Of a stretch of DNA of 17,625 nt, positions 1 to 5,666 are shown one piece after another. The notes below the pieces were generated by a model that was given only the letters and a program-made list of their open reading frames with translations, ran no database searches and was not told where the DNA came from. Location: positions 1-17,625 of the forward strand of contig JAITDY010000047.1 in NCBI GenBank assembly GCA_031282325.1, given 5' to 3'. Made by a program: the position numbers and the translations under genes. The stretch comes from Lactobacillaceae bacterium. Lineage in GTDB: Bacteria; Bacillota; Bacilli; Lactobacillales; Lactobacillaceae. Position 1 is the first letter of the stretch, and every line of letters begins with the position of its first letter.

Positions 1-411
1 TGAAGTATTCTGAAATTTAATAGGCCAACTTAAATTTCTAGATAGTGATTGAATACTCCAATCACTATCGTTTAATGATGTGGCTATATTTTCTTGGTAA
101 TTTAAATACCAATCACTAACTTTTTTATTATTAACGGTTAAATAACCATTTTGATATTTAACCATATCGCCGGAAACGCCAATTACTCGACCAATTAAAT
201 AATCTTTCCCGTTATAACTTGGCATTTTGTAAATAATAATTGTTCCACGTGAAACATTTTTAATTTTATTTAAAATTAACCAATTTCCATTAACTATATT
301 TGGTGACATTGCATTACTGCGAACTACTTGCAAAGATAATATATTTTGTTTAATAAAAACAGCAATCAAAAGACCTATGATTGCTGATAATACTATTTTT
401 TTATTATTCAT
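1..411 (-). CDS. Signal peptidase I-like protein, apparently catalytically inactive (C-terminus beyond the window edge)
   Basis: The frame is open from ATG at 411 to the left edge, giving 137 residues and no stop, so the gene is partial. It belongs to the type I signal peptidase (S26) family: an N-terminal membrane segment (about residues 6-22), then RSNAMSP at 31-37 and YLIGRVIGVSGD at 71-82, which align with VSGDSMFP and YIKRVIGIPGD of the neighbouring lepB. In this alignment the nucleophile serine is Ala34 and the general-base lysine is Gly74. Both residues of the Ser-Lys dyad are missing, so peptidase activity is not expected. The start overlaps the lepB stop (ATGA), which implies translational coupling; an AAGGAA lies about 11 bases upstream of the ATG. 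Staphylococcus aureus has a comparable pair, inactive SpsA beside active SpsB. The family call is firm. The role is unknown; a regulatory or accessory role beside LepB is inference. The reading frame also contains a parS site. Confidence 0.85.
   Translation of the reverse strand, partial: MNNKKIVLSAIIGLLIAVFIKQNILSLQVVRSNAMSPNIVNGNWLILNKIKNVSRGTIIIYKMPSYNGKDYLIGRVIGVSGDMVKYQNGYLTVNNKKVSDWYLNYQENIATSLNDSDWSIQSLSRNLSWPIKFQNTS
241..256. promoter_or_regulatory. parS centromere site (ParB/Spo0J binding)
   Basis: The sequence TGTTCCACGTGAAACA is an exact match to the Bacillus subtilis parS consensus TGTTNCACGTGAAACA. It is a near-perfect 16-bp palindrome about 2.7 kb from the dnaA start. ParB loads as a CTP-dependent clamp at such sites near oriC, spreads, and recruits SMC for origin segregation. 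Here the site lies inside the signal-peptidase-like gene, where it encodes NVSRGT. I found no second full site in the window. The parA/parB (soj/spo0J) genes are not in the window. Confidence 0.9.
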
Positions 412-1055
412 TTAGCAAAGAATTCCTTCCATTGGGAATTCACTTCCTTCTTATTTGAAGCCCAGGGATACTTGTAATCAACACCTAAAATATGCTTTTT
501 TGATACAAAACCAAAGTACCTACTATCTTCGGATTCTGCTCTGTTGTCACCTAAAACAAAGTATGAATTAGCTGGAACCTTATTCGCCTTTTTATCATTC
601 CAATGGGATGTCGTGGTTGTCCATTCAGAATTCCCAGATGAAAGTAAAGTTAAATCCCAATTACCAGTTCCAGCATTTTTTTGAGATTTATCAAGATATT
701 CCTGATTCACCTCTTTTCCGTTAACAAATAATTTTCCATTTTCTGCTTTAACCGTATCACCAGGAATGCCTATTACGCGTTTAATATAATACTTTTGTCC
801 TGGTTGTATTCCTGGATCTTCAGCACGAGCATCAAAAGCAACCACAGAGCCCCTTTTAATCTGTGCAGGTAAAAACGCGAAGGTTCTTTCTTTATCATGT
901 AAATTTGGAAACATAGAATCCCCACTAACAGTAACCGGTACAACTAAAAATAATCTAATAATAATTGCAACCGTTAGACCTATTGCTATTGGAATAATCC
1001 ATTCAATTATATTTTTAAATGACTTATTTTGAATAATCTTCTTGATTGAATTCAT
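408..1055 (-). CDS. lepB: Signal peptidase I (leader peptidase)
   Basis: This membrane-anchored serine protease removes signal peptides from proteins exported by the Sec and Tat pathways, on the outer face of the membrane. The 215-residue protein has one N-terminal membrane segment (about 17-38). It carries the nucleophile motif SGDSMFP at 44-50 (Ser47), the general-base motif YIKRVIGIPGD at 90-100 (Lys92), and the conserved GDNRxxSxDSR box at 169-179. All catalytic elements are present, and the length and single-anchor layout fit Gram-positive SipS-type enzymes. The start is ATG 1055, one base past the yidC stop, with AGAGGAAA upstream inside the end of yidC. The gene lies directly behind yidC, so insertase and peptidase for the same export route are likely co-expressed. 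An apparently inactive paralog follows with a 4-base overlap. Confidence 0.96.
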   Translation of the reverse strand: MNSIKKIIQNKSFKNIIEWIIPIAIGLTVAIIIRLFLVVPVTVSGDSMFPNLHDKERTFAFLPAQIKRGSVVAFDARAEDPGIQPGQKYYIKRVIGIPGDTVKAENGKLFVNGKEVNQEYLDKSQKNAGTGNWDLTLLSSGNSEWTTTTSHWNDKKANKVPANSYFVLGDNRAESEDSRYFGFVSKKHILGVDYKYPWASNKKEVNSQWKEFFAK

Positions 1056-1056
1056 T

Positions 1057-1923
1057 TTATTTCCTCTTTTTATGAACTTTCTTAAGTTTCTTGTTTATTG
1101 CTTTTTTCTTTAATTTTTCAATCTTTTCTTTTTCCTTATTTTCTTTTCTTATTTTAAATGGATTTTGAAGAAAAAAAGTTTGAACAACTTGAAAGAAATT
1201 TCCAATAGTCCAATAAAGTGATAAAGCAGACGGCAAATTGATACCAGAAAAGAATATAATTATTGGGAAAAAGTAGGGCATGAATTTAGCAAAAGCTGGT
1301 TGTTCACCTTGCATACTTGCCATACTCATCCACGAACTTATAAAGGTAAAAATTGCAGCTAAAATTGGGAGAATAAGCAACGGATCAGTTTGTCCTAATT
1401 GAAACCATAAGAATTTTCCTTCTTGCAGTTCTGGTGTTTGAAAAATTGACCAATAAAGGGCCATCAATATCGGTAATTGAATAACCAAGGGTAGTAATGA
1501 AGCATAAGGATTTACACCATATTCCTTATAAACAGCACTTGTTTCACTTTGCATAGCTTGTAACGAACTGCTATCTCTTTTCCCTTTGTATTTATTTTGT
1601 ATTTCTTTTATAAAAGGGGTTACAACTGACATCTTTTTAGATGATTCAATTTGAAAAATCATTAAAGGTAAAACCAAAAAACGTACTAGAATCGTAAATA
1701 CAATAATTCCCATTCCATATGAATTATTAAATAGAGAGGAAATTCCTAAGATAGATTTTGAAAAAAAACTAACTATTACAGCAAAAAAACCGCTATAATT
1801 TGCTTTCGGATGACCAAAAAATGAAGTTACAATAATTAATATCAACGATATTCCAGCAACTACTAATGGCAATATTCCTACTTTTTCAATAAAACTATTT
1901 TTTGTTTTTTGTAAATTATTCAT
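1057..1923 (-). CDS. yidC: YidC/OxaA-family membrane protein insertase
   Basis: This protein inserts and folds membrane proteins, alone or with the Sec translocon. The 288-residue product has an N-terminal hydrophobic segment (about 17-36), then the YidC core from about 58 to 255 with five membrane segments. Arg81 (FTILVRFLVLPL) matches the conserved arginine of the hydrophilic insertase groove. The C-terminus (256-288) is a run of lysines and arginines, as in YidC2-type proteins that bind translating ribosomes. Gram-positive YidC proteins are usually lipoproteins. This one contains no cysteine anywhere, so it cannot be lipid-modified at a lipobox and the N-terminal segment probably stays as an anchor. 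The ATG at 1923 overlaps the rnpA stop by 8 bases and has GGGAG upstream. The usual downstream partner jag/khpB is not here; lepB follows instead. Confidence 0.95.
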   Translation of the reverse strand: MNNLQKTKNSFIEKVGILPLVVAGISLILIIVTSFFGHPKANYSGFFAVIVSFFSKSILGISSLFNNSYGMGIIVFTILVRFLVLPLMIFQIESSKKMSVVTPFIKEIQNKYKGKRDSSSLQAMQSETSAVYKEYGVNPYASLLPLVIQLPILMALYWSIFQTPELQEGKFLWFQLGQTDPLLILPILAAIFTFISSWMSMASMQGEQPAFAKFMPYFFPIIIFFSGINLPSALSLYWTIGNFFQVVQTFFLQNPFKIRKENKEKEKIEKLKKKAINKKLKKVHKKRK

Positions 1924-2266
1924 TAATCACTCCCGCTATTTTCAAAACATGTTTTATTTGTTTTTGAATTTCTGTTTGCTTTTTTCCATTAACAATTGGT
2001 CTTGCAATTACAATAAATTCTAAATTTCGTTCAAGTGAATCACTAATATTGTAAAAACTTTCACGAACTCTTCTCTTAATCCATACTCTTTCATGCGCTT
2101 TACCTACTTTTTTACTAACAGATATTCCAATTTTCCAATGTTCTAATGGGCTTTTACTTTTGTTTACATATATAACAAAATATTTATTAGCAAACGACCG
2201 ATGTGTATCGATAATTCTCTTAAAATCTATATCCTTTTTTATTCTATTTTTTTTAGCAATTCCCAT
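1916..2266 (-). CDS. rnpA: Ribonuclease P protein component
   Basis: This small basic protein binds the RNase P RNA and helps it process pre-tRNA 5' ends. The 116-residue length, the basic N-terminus (KKNRIKKDIDF) and the position between rpmH and yidC fit RnpA. The RNA-binding signature is recognisable but altered. Families usually show a form like GNAVxRNRxKRxxR; here residues 56-68 read KAHERVWIKRRVR, so the usual Asn and Arg of RNR are Val and Trp, while Lys64, Arg65 and Arg68 are kept. The start ATG at 2266 has no SD sequence; upstream lies a T-run from a hairpin behind rpmH. No in-frame alternative ATG is near. Expression is therefore probably low relative to L34, which is inference. 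Confidence 0.92.
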   Translation of the reverse strand: MGIAKKNRIKKDIDFKRIIDTHRSFANKYFVIYVNKSKSPLEHWKIGISVSKKVGKAHERVWIKRRVRESFYNISDSLERNLEFIVIARPIVNGKKQTEIQKQIKHVLKIAGVINE

Positions 2267-2273
2267 ATGTAAT

Positions 2274-2296
2274 AAAAAAACGCCCTTAGGCGCTCA
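2274..2296 (-). terminator. Weak terminator or attenuator between rpmH and rnpA
   Basis: On the minus strand, just after the rpmH stop, AGCGCC-TAAG-GGCGTT can form a short hairpin with a CGCC/GGCG core plus A-U and G-U closing pairs, followed by seven U. The stem is short, so partial termination is more likely than full. It would let L34 be made in excess over the rnpA-yidC-lepB products, which is inference. Confidence 0.5.
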
Positions 2297-2302
2297 TCTT
2301 GA

Positions 2303-2437
2303 TTAAGCAGCAAGTACTTTGCGGCCCTTAGCACGGCGACGTGCTAATACTTTACGTCCATTTGCAGTACTCATTCGTTTACGGAATCCGTGAACTCTTT
2401 GAGTATGACGCTTTTTTGGTTGATAAGTTCTTTTCAT
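2303..2437 (-). CDS. rpmH: 50S ribosomal protein L34
   Basis: The 44-residue, very basic protein starts MKRTYQPKKRHTQRVHGFRK and ends in GRKVLAARRRAKGRKVLAA-like sequence (GRKVLARRRAKGRK), which is the L34 signature. It is a structural protein of the large ribosomal subunit. The ATG at 2437 has a good SD (AAGGAGAA) five bases upstream, and the stop is TAA at 2303. It is the first gene of the leftward operon and has the classic rpmH position beside oriC. A promoter and a 5' leader hairpin lie just upstream. A weak hairpin with a T-run separates it from rnpA. Confidence 0.97.
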   Translation of the reverse strand: MKRTYQPKKRHTQRVHGFRKRMSTANGRKVLARRRAKGRKVLAA

Positions 2438-2451
2438 GAATTCTCCTTACT

Positions 2452-2470
2452 TATTTATCAAGGATAAATA
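2452..2470 (-). repeat. 5' leader hairpin of rpmH mRNA
   Basis: TATTTATC-AAG-GATAAATA is a perfect 8-bp inverted repeat with a 3-base loop, located between the predicted rpmH transcription start (near 2471) and its SD (2441-2450). The hairpin would sit at the very 5' end of the transcript. A role in mRNA stability or SD access is inference. Confidence 0.45.
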
Positions 2471-2477
2471 CTGGAAA

Positions 2478-2507
2478 ATAATACCATACAAACGATGTAA
2501 AAGACAA
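2478..2507 (-). promoter_or_regulatory. Promoter of rpmH-rnpA-yidC-lepB
   Basis: On the minus strand the -35 element is TTGTCT (2507-2502) and the -10 is TATTAT (2483-2478), with an 18-base spacer. A TGG precedes the -10 and makes an extended -10 element. The predicted start near 2471 leaves a leader of about 34 bases before rpmH. Confidence 0.7.
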
Positions 2508-2546
2508 GTATAAATACTTATTTTATAAAATAATTAAACTTATTTT

Positions 2547-2555
2547 TTATCCACA
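2547..2555 (+). promoter_or_regulatory. DnaA box (TTATCCACA)
   Basis: Perfect match to the consensus DnaA box, the leftmost of the cluster and the only perfect one in plus orientation. Confidence 0.9.
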
Positions 2556-2642
2556 AAATAACGTTTCGTTATGGAAATTAATTATTAAGCTTTTCTTAAG
2601 TTTTTTAACTTTTAACAGTGTTTTTAATAGGTTTTCCACTTT

Positions 2643-2657
2643 TGCACAAGATGTGCA
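2643..2657. repeat. Short palindrome TGCACA-AGA-TGTGCA
   Basis: A perfect 6-bp inverted repeat with a 3-base spacer lies among the DnaA boxes. It resembles a small operator, but no binding protein can be named. The left part also overlaps a weak DnaA-box-like TTTTGCACA. Confidence 0.4.
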
Positions 2658-2676
2658 CATAATATTTTTTAACACT

Positions 2677-2706
2677 TGTGGATAAAGTGTATAACTTTGT
2701 GGATAA
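2677..2706 (-). promoter_or_regulatory. Tandem DnaA boxes spaced 21 bp apart
   Basis: Two perfect boxes on the minus strand (TGTGGATAA at 2677-2685 and 2698-2706) start exactly 21 bp apart, about two helical turns. DnaA bound to both would sit on the same face of the helix, which suits cooperative binding. A perfect TATAAT at 2710-2715 (plus strand) lies just downstream, so DnaA here could also repress transcription toward dnaA. Confidence 0.9.
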
Positions 2707-2747
2707 CCGTATAATAAGGGCTTTAAGAACTTTTTTAAAAAAATCGC

Positions 2748-2756
2748 TGTGGAAAA
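2748..2756 (-). promoter_or_regulatory. DnaA box, one mismatch (TGTGGAAAA)
   Basis: The sequence differs from the consensus TGTGGATAA at one base. It directly abuts the left arm of the large inverted repeat that starts at 2757. Confidence 0.7.
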
Positions 2757-2800
2757 AACATAATTAATAAAAAATGATTATTTTTTTTATTAATTATGTT
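2757..2800. repeat. Perfect 18-bp AT-rich inverted repeat in oriC
   Basis: The left arm AACATAATTAATAAAAAA (2757-2774) and the right arm TTTTTTATTAATTATGTT (2783-2800) are perfect reverse complements around an 8-base loop (TGATTATT). The stem is almost pure A/T. It could extrude as a cruciform or act as a hairpin in RNA from either strand. It lies directly after the last upstream DnaA box. Confidence 0.9.
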
Positions 2801-2808
2801 GAAAAACC

Positions 2809-2858
2809 TTTAAACATCATGTGTATTCAGTTAAAAAGTTTCACACATCATGTTTAAA
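2809..2858. repeat. 16-bp inverted repeat (15 of 16 paired) holding two copies of ACATCATGT
   Basis: TTTAAACATCATGTGT (2809-2824) and ACACATCATGTTTAAA (2843-2858) are reverse complements except at one central position, with an 18-base spacer. Each arm contains the quasi-palindrome ACATCATGT, at 2814-2822 and 2845-2853. The two copies start 31 bp apart, about three helical turns. This looks like a paired operator or origin-protein site upstream of dnaA. The binding protein is unknown. Confidence 0.8.
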
Positions 2859-2906
2859 AACTTAAAAAATACTAAAAAAATTACATTTTGTGATCTAAAA
2901 AAGCTA

Positions 2907-2935
2907 TTGAACAACTTAAAAATAAAAGTTAAATT
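2907..2935 (+). promoter_or_regulatory. Candidate dnaA promoter with a very short leader
   Basis: TTGAAC (2907-2912) and TAAATT (2930-2935) are 17 bases apart, each with four of six consensus bases. Transcription would start near 2942, only a few bases before the dnaA ATG at 2948, which fits the absence of an SD. An alternative is the perfect TATAAT at 2710-2715, which lacks a -35 and would give a leader of about 230 bases through both hairpins. Confidence 0.35.
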
Positions 2936-2947
2936 ATATATAAGTTT

Positions 2948-4336
2948 ATGAATGAGATAAATTACAACAATATTGATACAAATGATTTTTTATTGAAAAT
3001 CAAAAATGCTTTTAAAAACGAATTAGATGAAATAAGTTATAGAAATTTTATCGAACCAATTAGAATTATTAATATTTATAATCGTGTAGCAACATTAGGA
3101 TCTACAGAATTTGTAAAGCAAGGTTGGGATAATAGTACTTATTACATAGATTTTATTAAACACTCATGGGAAATTACCGGTGGTTTTATTCAAGCTGAAA
3201 TCGAAATTATTCCTGATATTCCTGTTCCTAAAATAAATTTGGGAAATAGTTCTCAATCATCTCTTCCACCTAATAACGATGGATTACTTAGAAATATTAA
3301 ATTAAATCCGAAATATGTTTTTGATACTTGGGTTTCTTCAAGCACTAATATGATTCAAAAGGCTATGGCAATACGCGTTTCTGAAAATCTAGGTGACGAT
3401 CAATTTAATCCTTTTTTCATATATGGAACCTCCGGCGTTGGTAAAACACATTTAATGCAAGCAATTGGAAATCAAGCTATACAAAATAACCCGAATATTA
3501 CTATTAAATATATTACAGCTGAAGATTTTGCAAATGCATATTCCAAAGCTTTAAATATAAATACTTTTAGTAAAGATAATAGTGCATTAGATGCATTTAA
3601 AAATGAAATTAGAAACATTGATTTATTATTAATTGATGATATTCAATTCATCGAGGATAAAACTGGATTTCAAGAAGAATTTTTTAATACTTTCAATGCT
3701 ATTCGTGATCATGGCGGACAAATAGTAATAACCTCTGATAAGCAAGCTGCTGAATTAAAAGGTCTTCCGGAACGCTTAAGTAGTAGATTCCAAGATGGCT
3801 ATTCTTCTTGGGTCGATAAGCCTGACGAACAAACAAGAATTGTTATTTTACAAAATAAAGCTAAGGAAAAAGAAATAATAATTCCTGATGATGCAATTTT
3901 TAAAATCGCAGCAAGTATTGATACAAATGTTCGAGAACTAGAATCAGTTTTTAATAACGTCGCCGCATATGCATTAATAAATCAAGAAATAACTGTTGAA
4001 TTAGTTGAGAATGTATTAAAAAAATTAAAGAAAAATGTATCTAAAATAATTACTATAAGCGATATTCAAAAATCTGTTGCAGATTATAACGATATTACAA
4101 TGTCAGATATTATTTCGTCAAAAAGGGATAAAAATATTGTTTTACCTAGACAAATAGCGATGTATTTATCTAGAAAACTAACAAATTCATCACTACCTCA
4201 AATAGGTAAAGCATTCGGAGGTAAAGATCATACTACTGTTATGCATGGTATCAAAAAAATTGAAGAACAATTTAAAAAAGATTCTGATCTAAAAAGAACT
4301 GTGGATATCATAGAAAAATCACTTATAAAAGATTGA
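2948..4336 (+). CDS. dnaA: Chromosomal replication initiator protein DnaA
   Basis: This AAA+ ATPase binds DnaA boxes and opens oriC. The 462-residue protein has an N-terminal interaction domain (about 1-90), a short variable linker (about 91-115), the AAA+ core and a helix-turn-helix DNA-binding domain. Walker A is GTSGVGKT at 160-167, Walker B LLLIDD at 226-231, and the arginine-finger region RLSSRF at 276-281. The DNA-binding signature FGGKDHTTVMHGIKKIE spans 423-439, with Lys426 where most families have Arg. The start is ATG 2948: an in-frame stop lies just upstream at 2930-2932 and no ATG follows soon after, so there is little choice. No SD precedes it. The gene sits between the two halves of oriC, which allows autoregulation through the DnaA boxes. 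Confidence 0.98.
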   Translation: MNEINYNNIDTNDFLLKIKNAFKNELDEISYRNFIEPIRIINIYNRVATLGSTEFVKQGWDNSTYYIDFIKHSWEITGGFIQAEIEIIPDIPVPKINLGNSSQSSLPPNNDGLLRNIKLNPKYVFDTWVSSSTNMIQKAMAIRVSENLGDDQFNPFFIYGTSGVGKTHLMQAIGNQAIQNNPNITIKYITAEDFANAYSKALNINTFSKDNSALDAFKNEIRNIDLLLIDDIQFIEDKTGFQEEFFNTFNAIRDHGGQIVITSDKQAAELKGLPERLSSRFQDGYSSWVDKPDEQTRIVILQNKAKEKEIIIPDDAIFKIAASIDTNVRELESVFNNVAAYALINQEITVELVENVLKKLKKNVSKIITISDIQKSVADYNDITMSDIISSKRDKNIVLPRQIAMYLSRKLTNSSLPQIGKAFGGKDHTTVMHGIKKIEEQFKKDSDLKRTVDIIEKSLIKD

Positions 4337-4393
4337 TTTCATCAACAGACTTTTATACAGGTTAAAATAAATACATTAGGGATATTTTGATAG

Positions 4394-4453
4394 TTTTCCA
4401 CATCTTAAACACCCCTTATTATTATTTTTAATTAATAAAATAAATAAATTAAA
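4394..4453 (+). other. oriC downstream part: DnaA box and candidate unwinding element
   Basis: In the dnaA-dnaN gap a DnaA box with one mismatch (TTTTCCACA, 4394-4402) is followed by a short spacer ending in ACCCC, then CTT-ATT-ATT-ATT trios (4415-4426) and a nearly pure A/T stretch up to about 4453. In Bacillus subtilis the unwinding site also lies behind dnaA, as a DnaA box, a GC-rich step and DnaA-trio repeats with a conserved middle T in this orientation. The spacer is longer here (13 bases), so the trio reading is tentative. Confidence 0.65.
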
Positions 4454-4468
4454 AACGAGGCAAATTAA

Positions 4469-5611
4469 ATGAAATTTAAAATAAATAAAAATGAATTATT
4501 AAAAAATTTGAATATTAATATAAAAGCTGTTTCAGGTTCGGTAATAAATGAAATTCTTAAAGGCATTAAAATACAAGTTTCTAAAGAAAAAATTATATTA
4601 ATTACTTCATCAAGTGATTTATCGATAAAAACAACAATTAATCAAAATGAAAATAATTTCACTGTTGAAGAAGAAGGTGAAATAGTTATTGCAAATGCAA
4701 ATTATTTTACTGAAATAATTAAAAAATTGTCTGGAAAAGAAGTCGACATCGAATTAACTTCTGGAGGACAAATACAAATTACATCAGATAAAGCCGATTT
4801 TTCTATTCCAAGCAGAAACTCAGCAAATTATCCAAATTTACCAATCGTTGATGATACAAAATCGATCAAAATTGAAAGCTCAAATTTATTAAAAATAATA
4901 AAAGAAACAATTAAATCAGCAGGGGTTAGAGATGCACGTCCTATTTTTAATGGAATTCATTTAGTTGCAAACAATCAATTTATAAAAGGTATTACAACTG
5001 ATTCCCATCGTCTTGCTCAAAAAATTATTTATTTTAACGAACCAAAAGAAAAAATTTCAGATATTAATGTTGTTATTCCAACACATACTTTAAATGAACT
5101 TGTTCCACTGCTAAATTCTAATGAGACTGTAAAATTACAATTTGATGAAAATTACCTTGTTGTTGATTTGAATCAAACTGTTGTTTATTCTCAATTATTA
5201 ATTGGAGATTTTCCTGAAACTGATCGTCTAATTCCAAATGAAACCAATACTAAAATTAGTGTAGAAGTTAAAGAATTATTACCAGTAATTGAAAGGGCTC
5301 ATTTAGCTGCTAGACAATCGAATAATATTACAATTACATTTAATTTAAAAGAAAATAAGTTATCAATTTCAACACGTCAAAGTGAATCAGGAACTTTTGA
5401 GGAAGATGTTATTTTAAAATCTTATGAAGGTGAAGATCTATTAATCAGTATGAATCCAGAATTTATTAAGGATGCAATTTCCTCATTAGCGCAAGAAGTT
5501 GTTGAATTTTCATTTACAGGCCAGTTAAAACCATTTACAATTCGTCCTAATGATTCTCAAGATAATAATGATTTACAATTAATTACACCTGTAAGAACGA
5601 TCAATAATTAA
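4469..5611 (+). CDS. dnaN: DNA polymerase III subunit beta (sliding clamp)
   Basis: The clamp encircles DNA and tethers polymerase III and other replication and repair proteins. The 380-residue length is close to that of the Bacillus subtilis clamp and leaves room for the three similar domains. Family signatures include MKFKINKNELLKNL at the start, SADKADFSIPS-type sequence near 105-115, GVRDARPIFNGIH, TTDSHRLA (about 176-183) and the C-terminal LQLITPVRTIN. The ATG has GAGG eight bases upstream. It follows dnaA by 132 bases that hold part of the origin, and may be read through from dnaA; I found no convincing separate promoter. Confidence 0.98.
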   Translation: MKFKINKNELLKNLNINIKAVSGSVINEILKGIKIQVSKEKIILITSSSDLSIKTTINQNENNFTVEEEGEIVIANANYFTEIIKKLSGKEVDIELTSGGQIQITSDKADFSIPSRNSANYPNLPIVDDTKSIKIESSNLLKIIKETIKSAGVRDARPIFNGIHLVANNQFIKGITTDSHRLAQKIIYFNEPKEKISDINVVIPTHTLNELVPLLNSNETVKLQFDENYLVVDLNQTVVYSQLLIGDFPETDRLIPNETNTKISVEVKELLPVIERAHLAARQSNNITITFNLKENKLSISTRQSESGTFEEDVILKSYEGEDLLISMNPEFIKDAISSLAQEVVEFSFTGQLKPFTIRPNDSQDNNDLQLITPVRTINN

Positions 5612-5666
5612 AAAATCAAAAATAACGAATTTTAATAAAAAAAGTAAAAATAATCCAAAAGTAGTT

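Larger units (their letters stand above)
2541..2947. other. oriC: Chromosomal replication origin oriC, upstream part
   Basis: This gene-free stretch between the diverging rpmH and dnaA genes holds three perfect DnaA boxes (2547-2555 plus; 2677-2685 and 2698-2706 minus) and one box with a single mismatch (2748-2756 minus). Two weaker plus-strand matches with two mismatches each lie at 2632-2640 and 2640-2648. Two long AT-rich inverted repeats and a nearly pure A/T segment follow before dnaA. Genes on both sides point away from this region, as expected when forks leave from here. With the box and AT stretch behind dnaA it forms a bipartite Bacillus-type origin. I see no small gene in it. Confidence 0.93.

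Noticed and set aside
2652..2660. TGTGCACAT as a DnaA box
   Set aside because: It has three mismatches from the consensus, and it is better explained as the right arm of the TGCACA/TGTGCA palindrome.
2710..2715. Perfect TATAAT as the main dnaA promoter
   Set aside because: No -35 or extended -10 accompanies it, so it is kept only as an alternative and not listed as its own feature.
2838..2853. Possible second parS at GTTTCACACATCATG
   Set aside because: Only the left half-site GTTTCAC matches; the right half does not, and ParB sites need the full palindrome.
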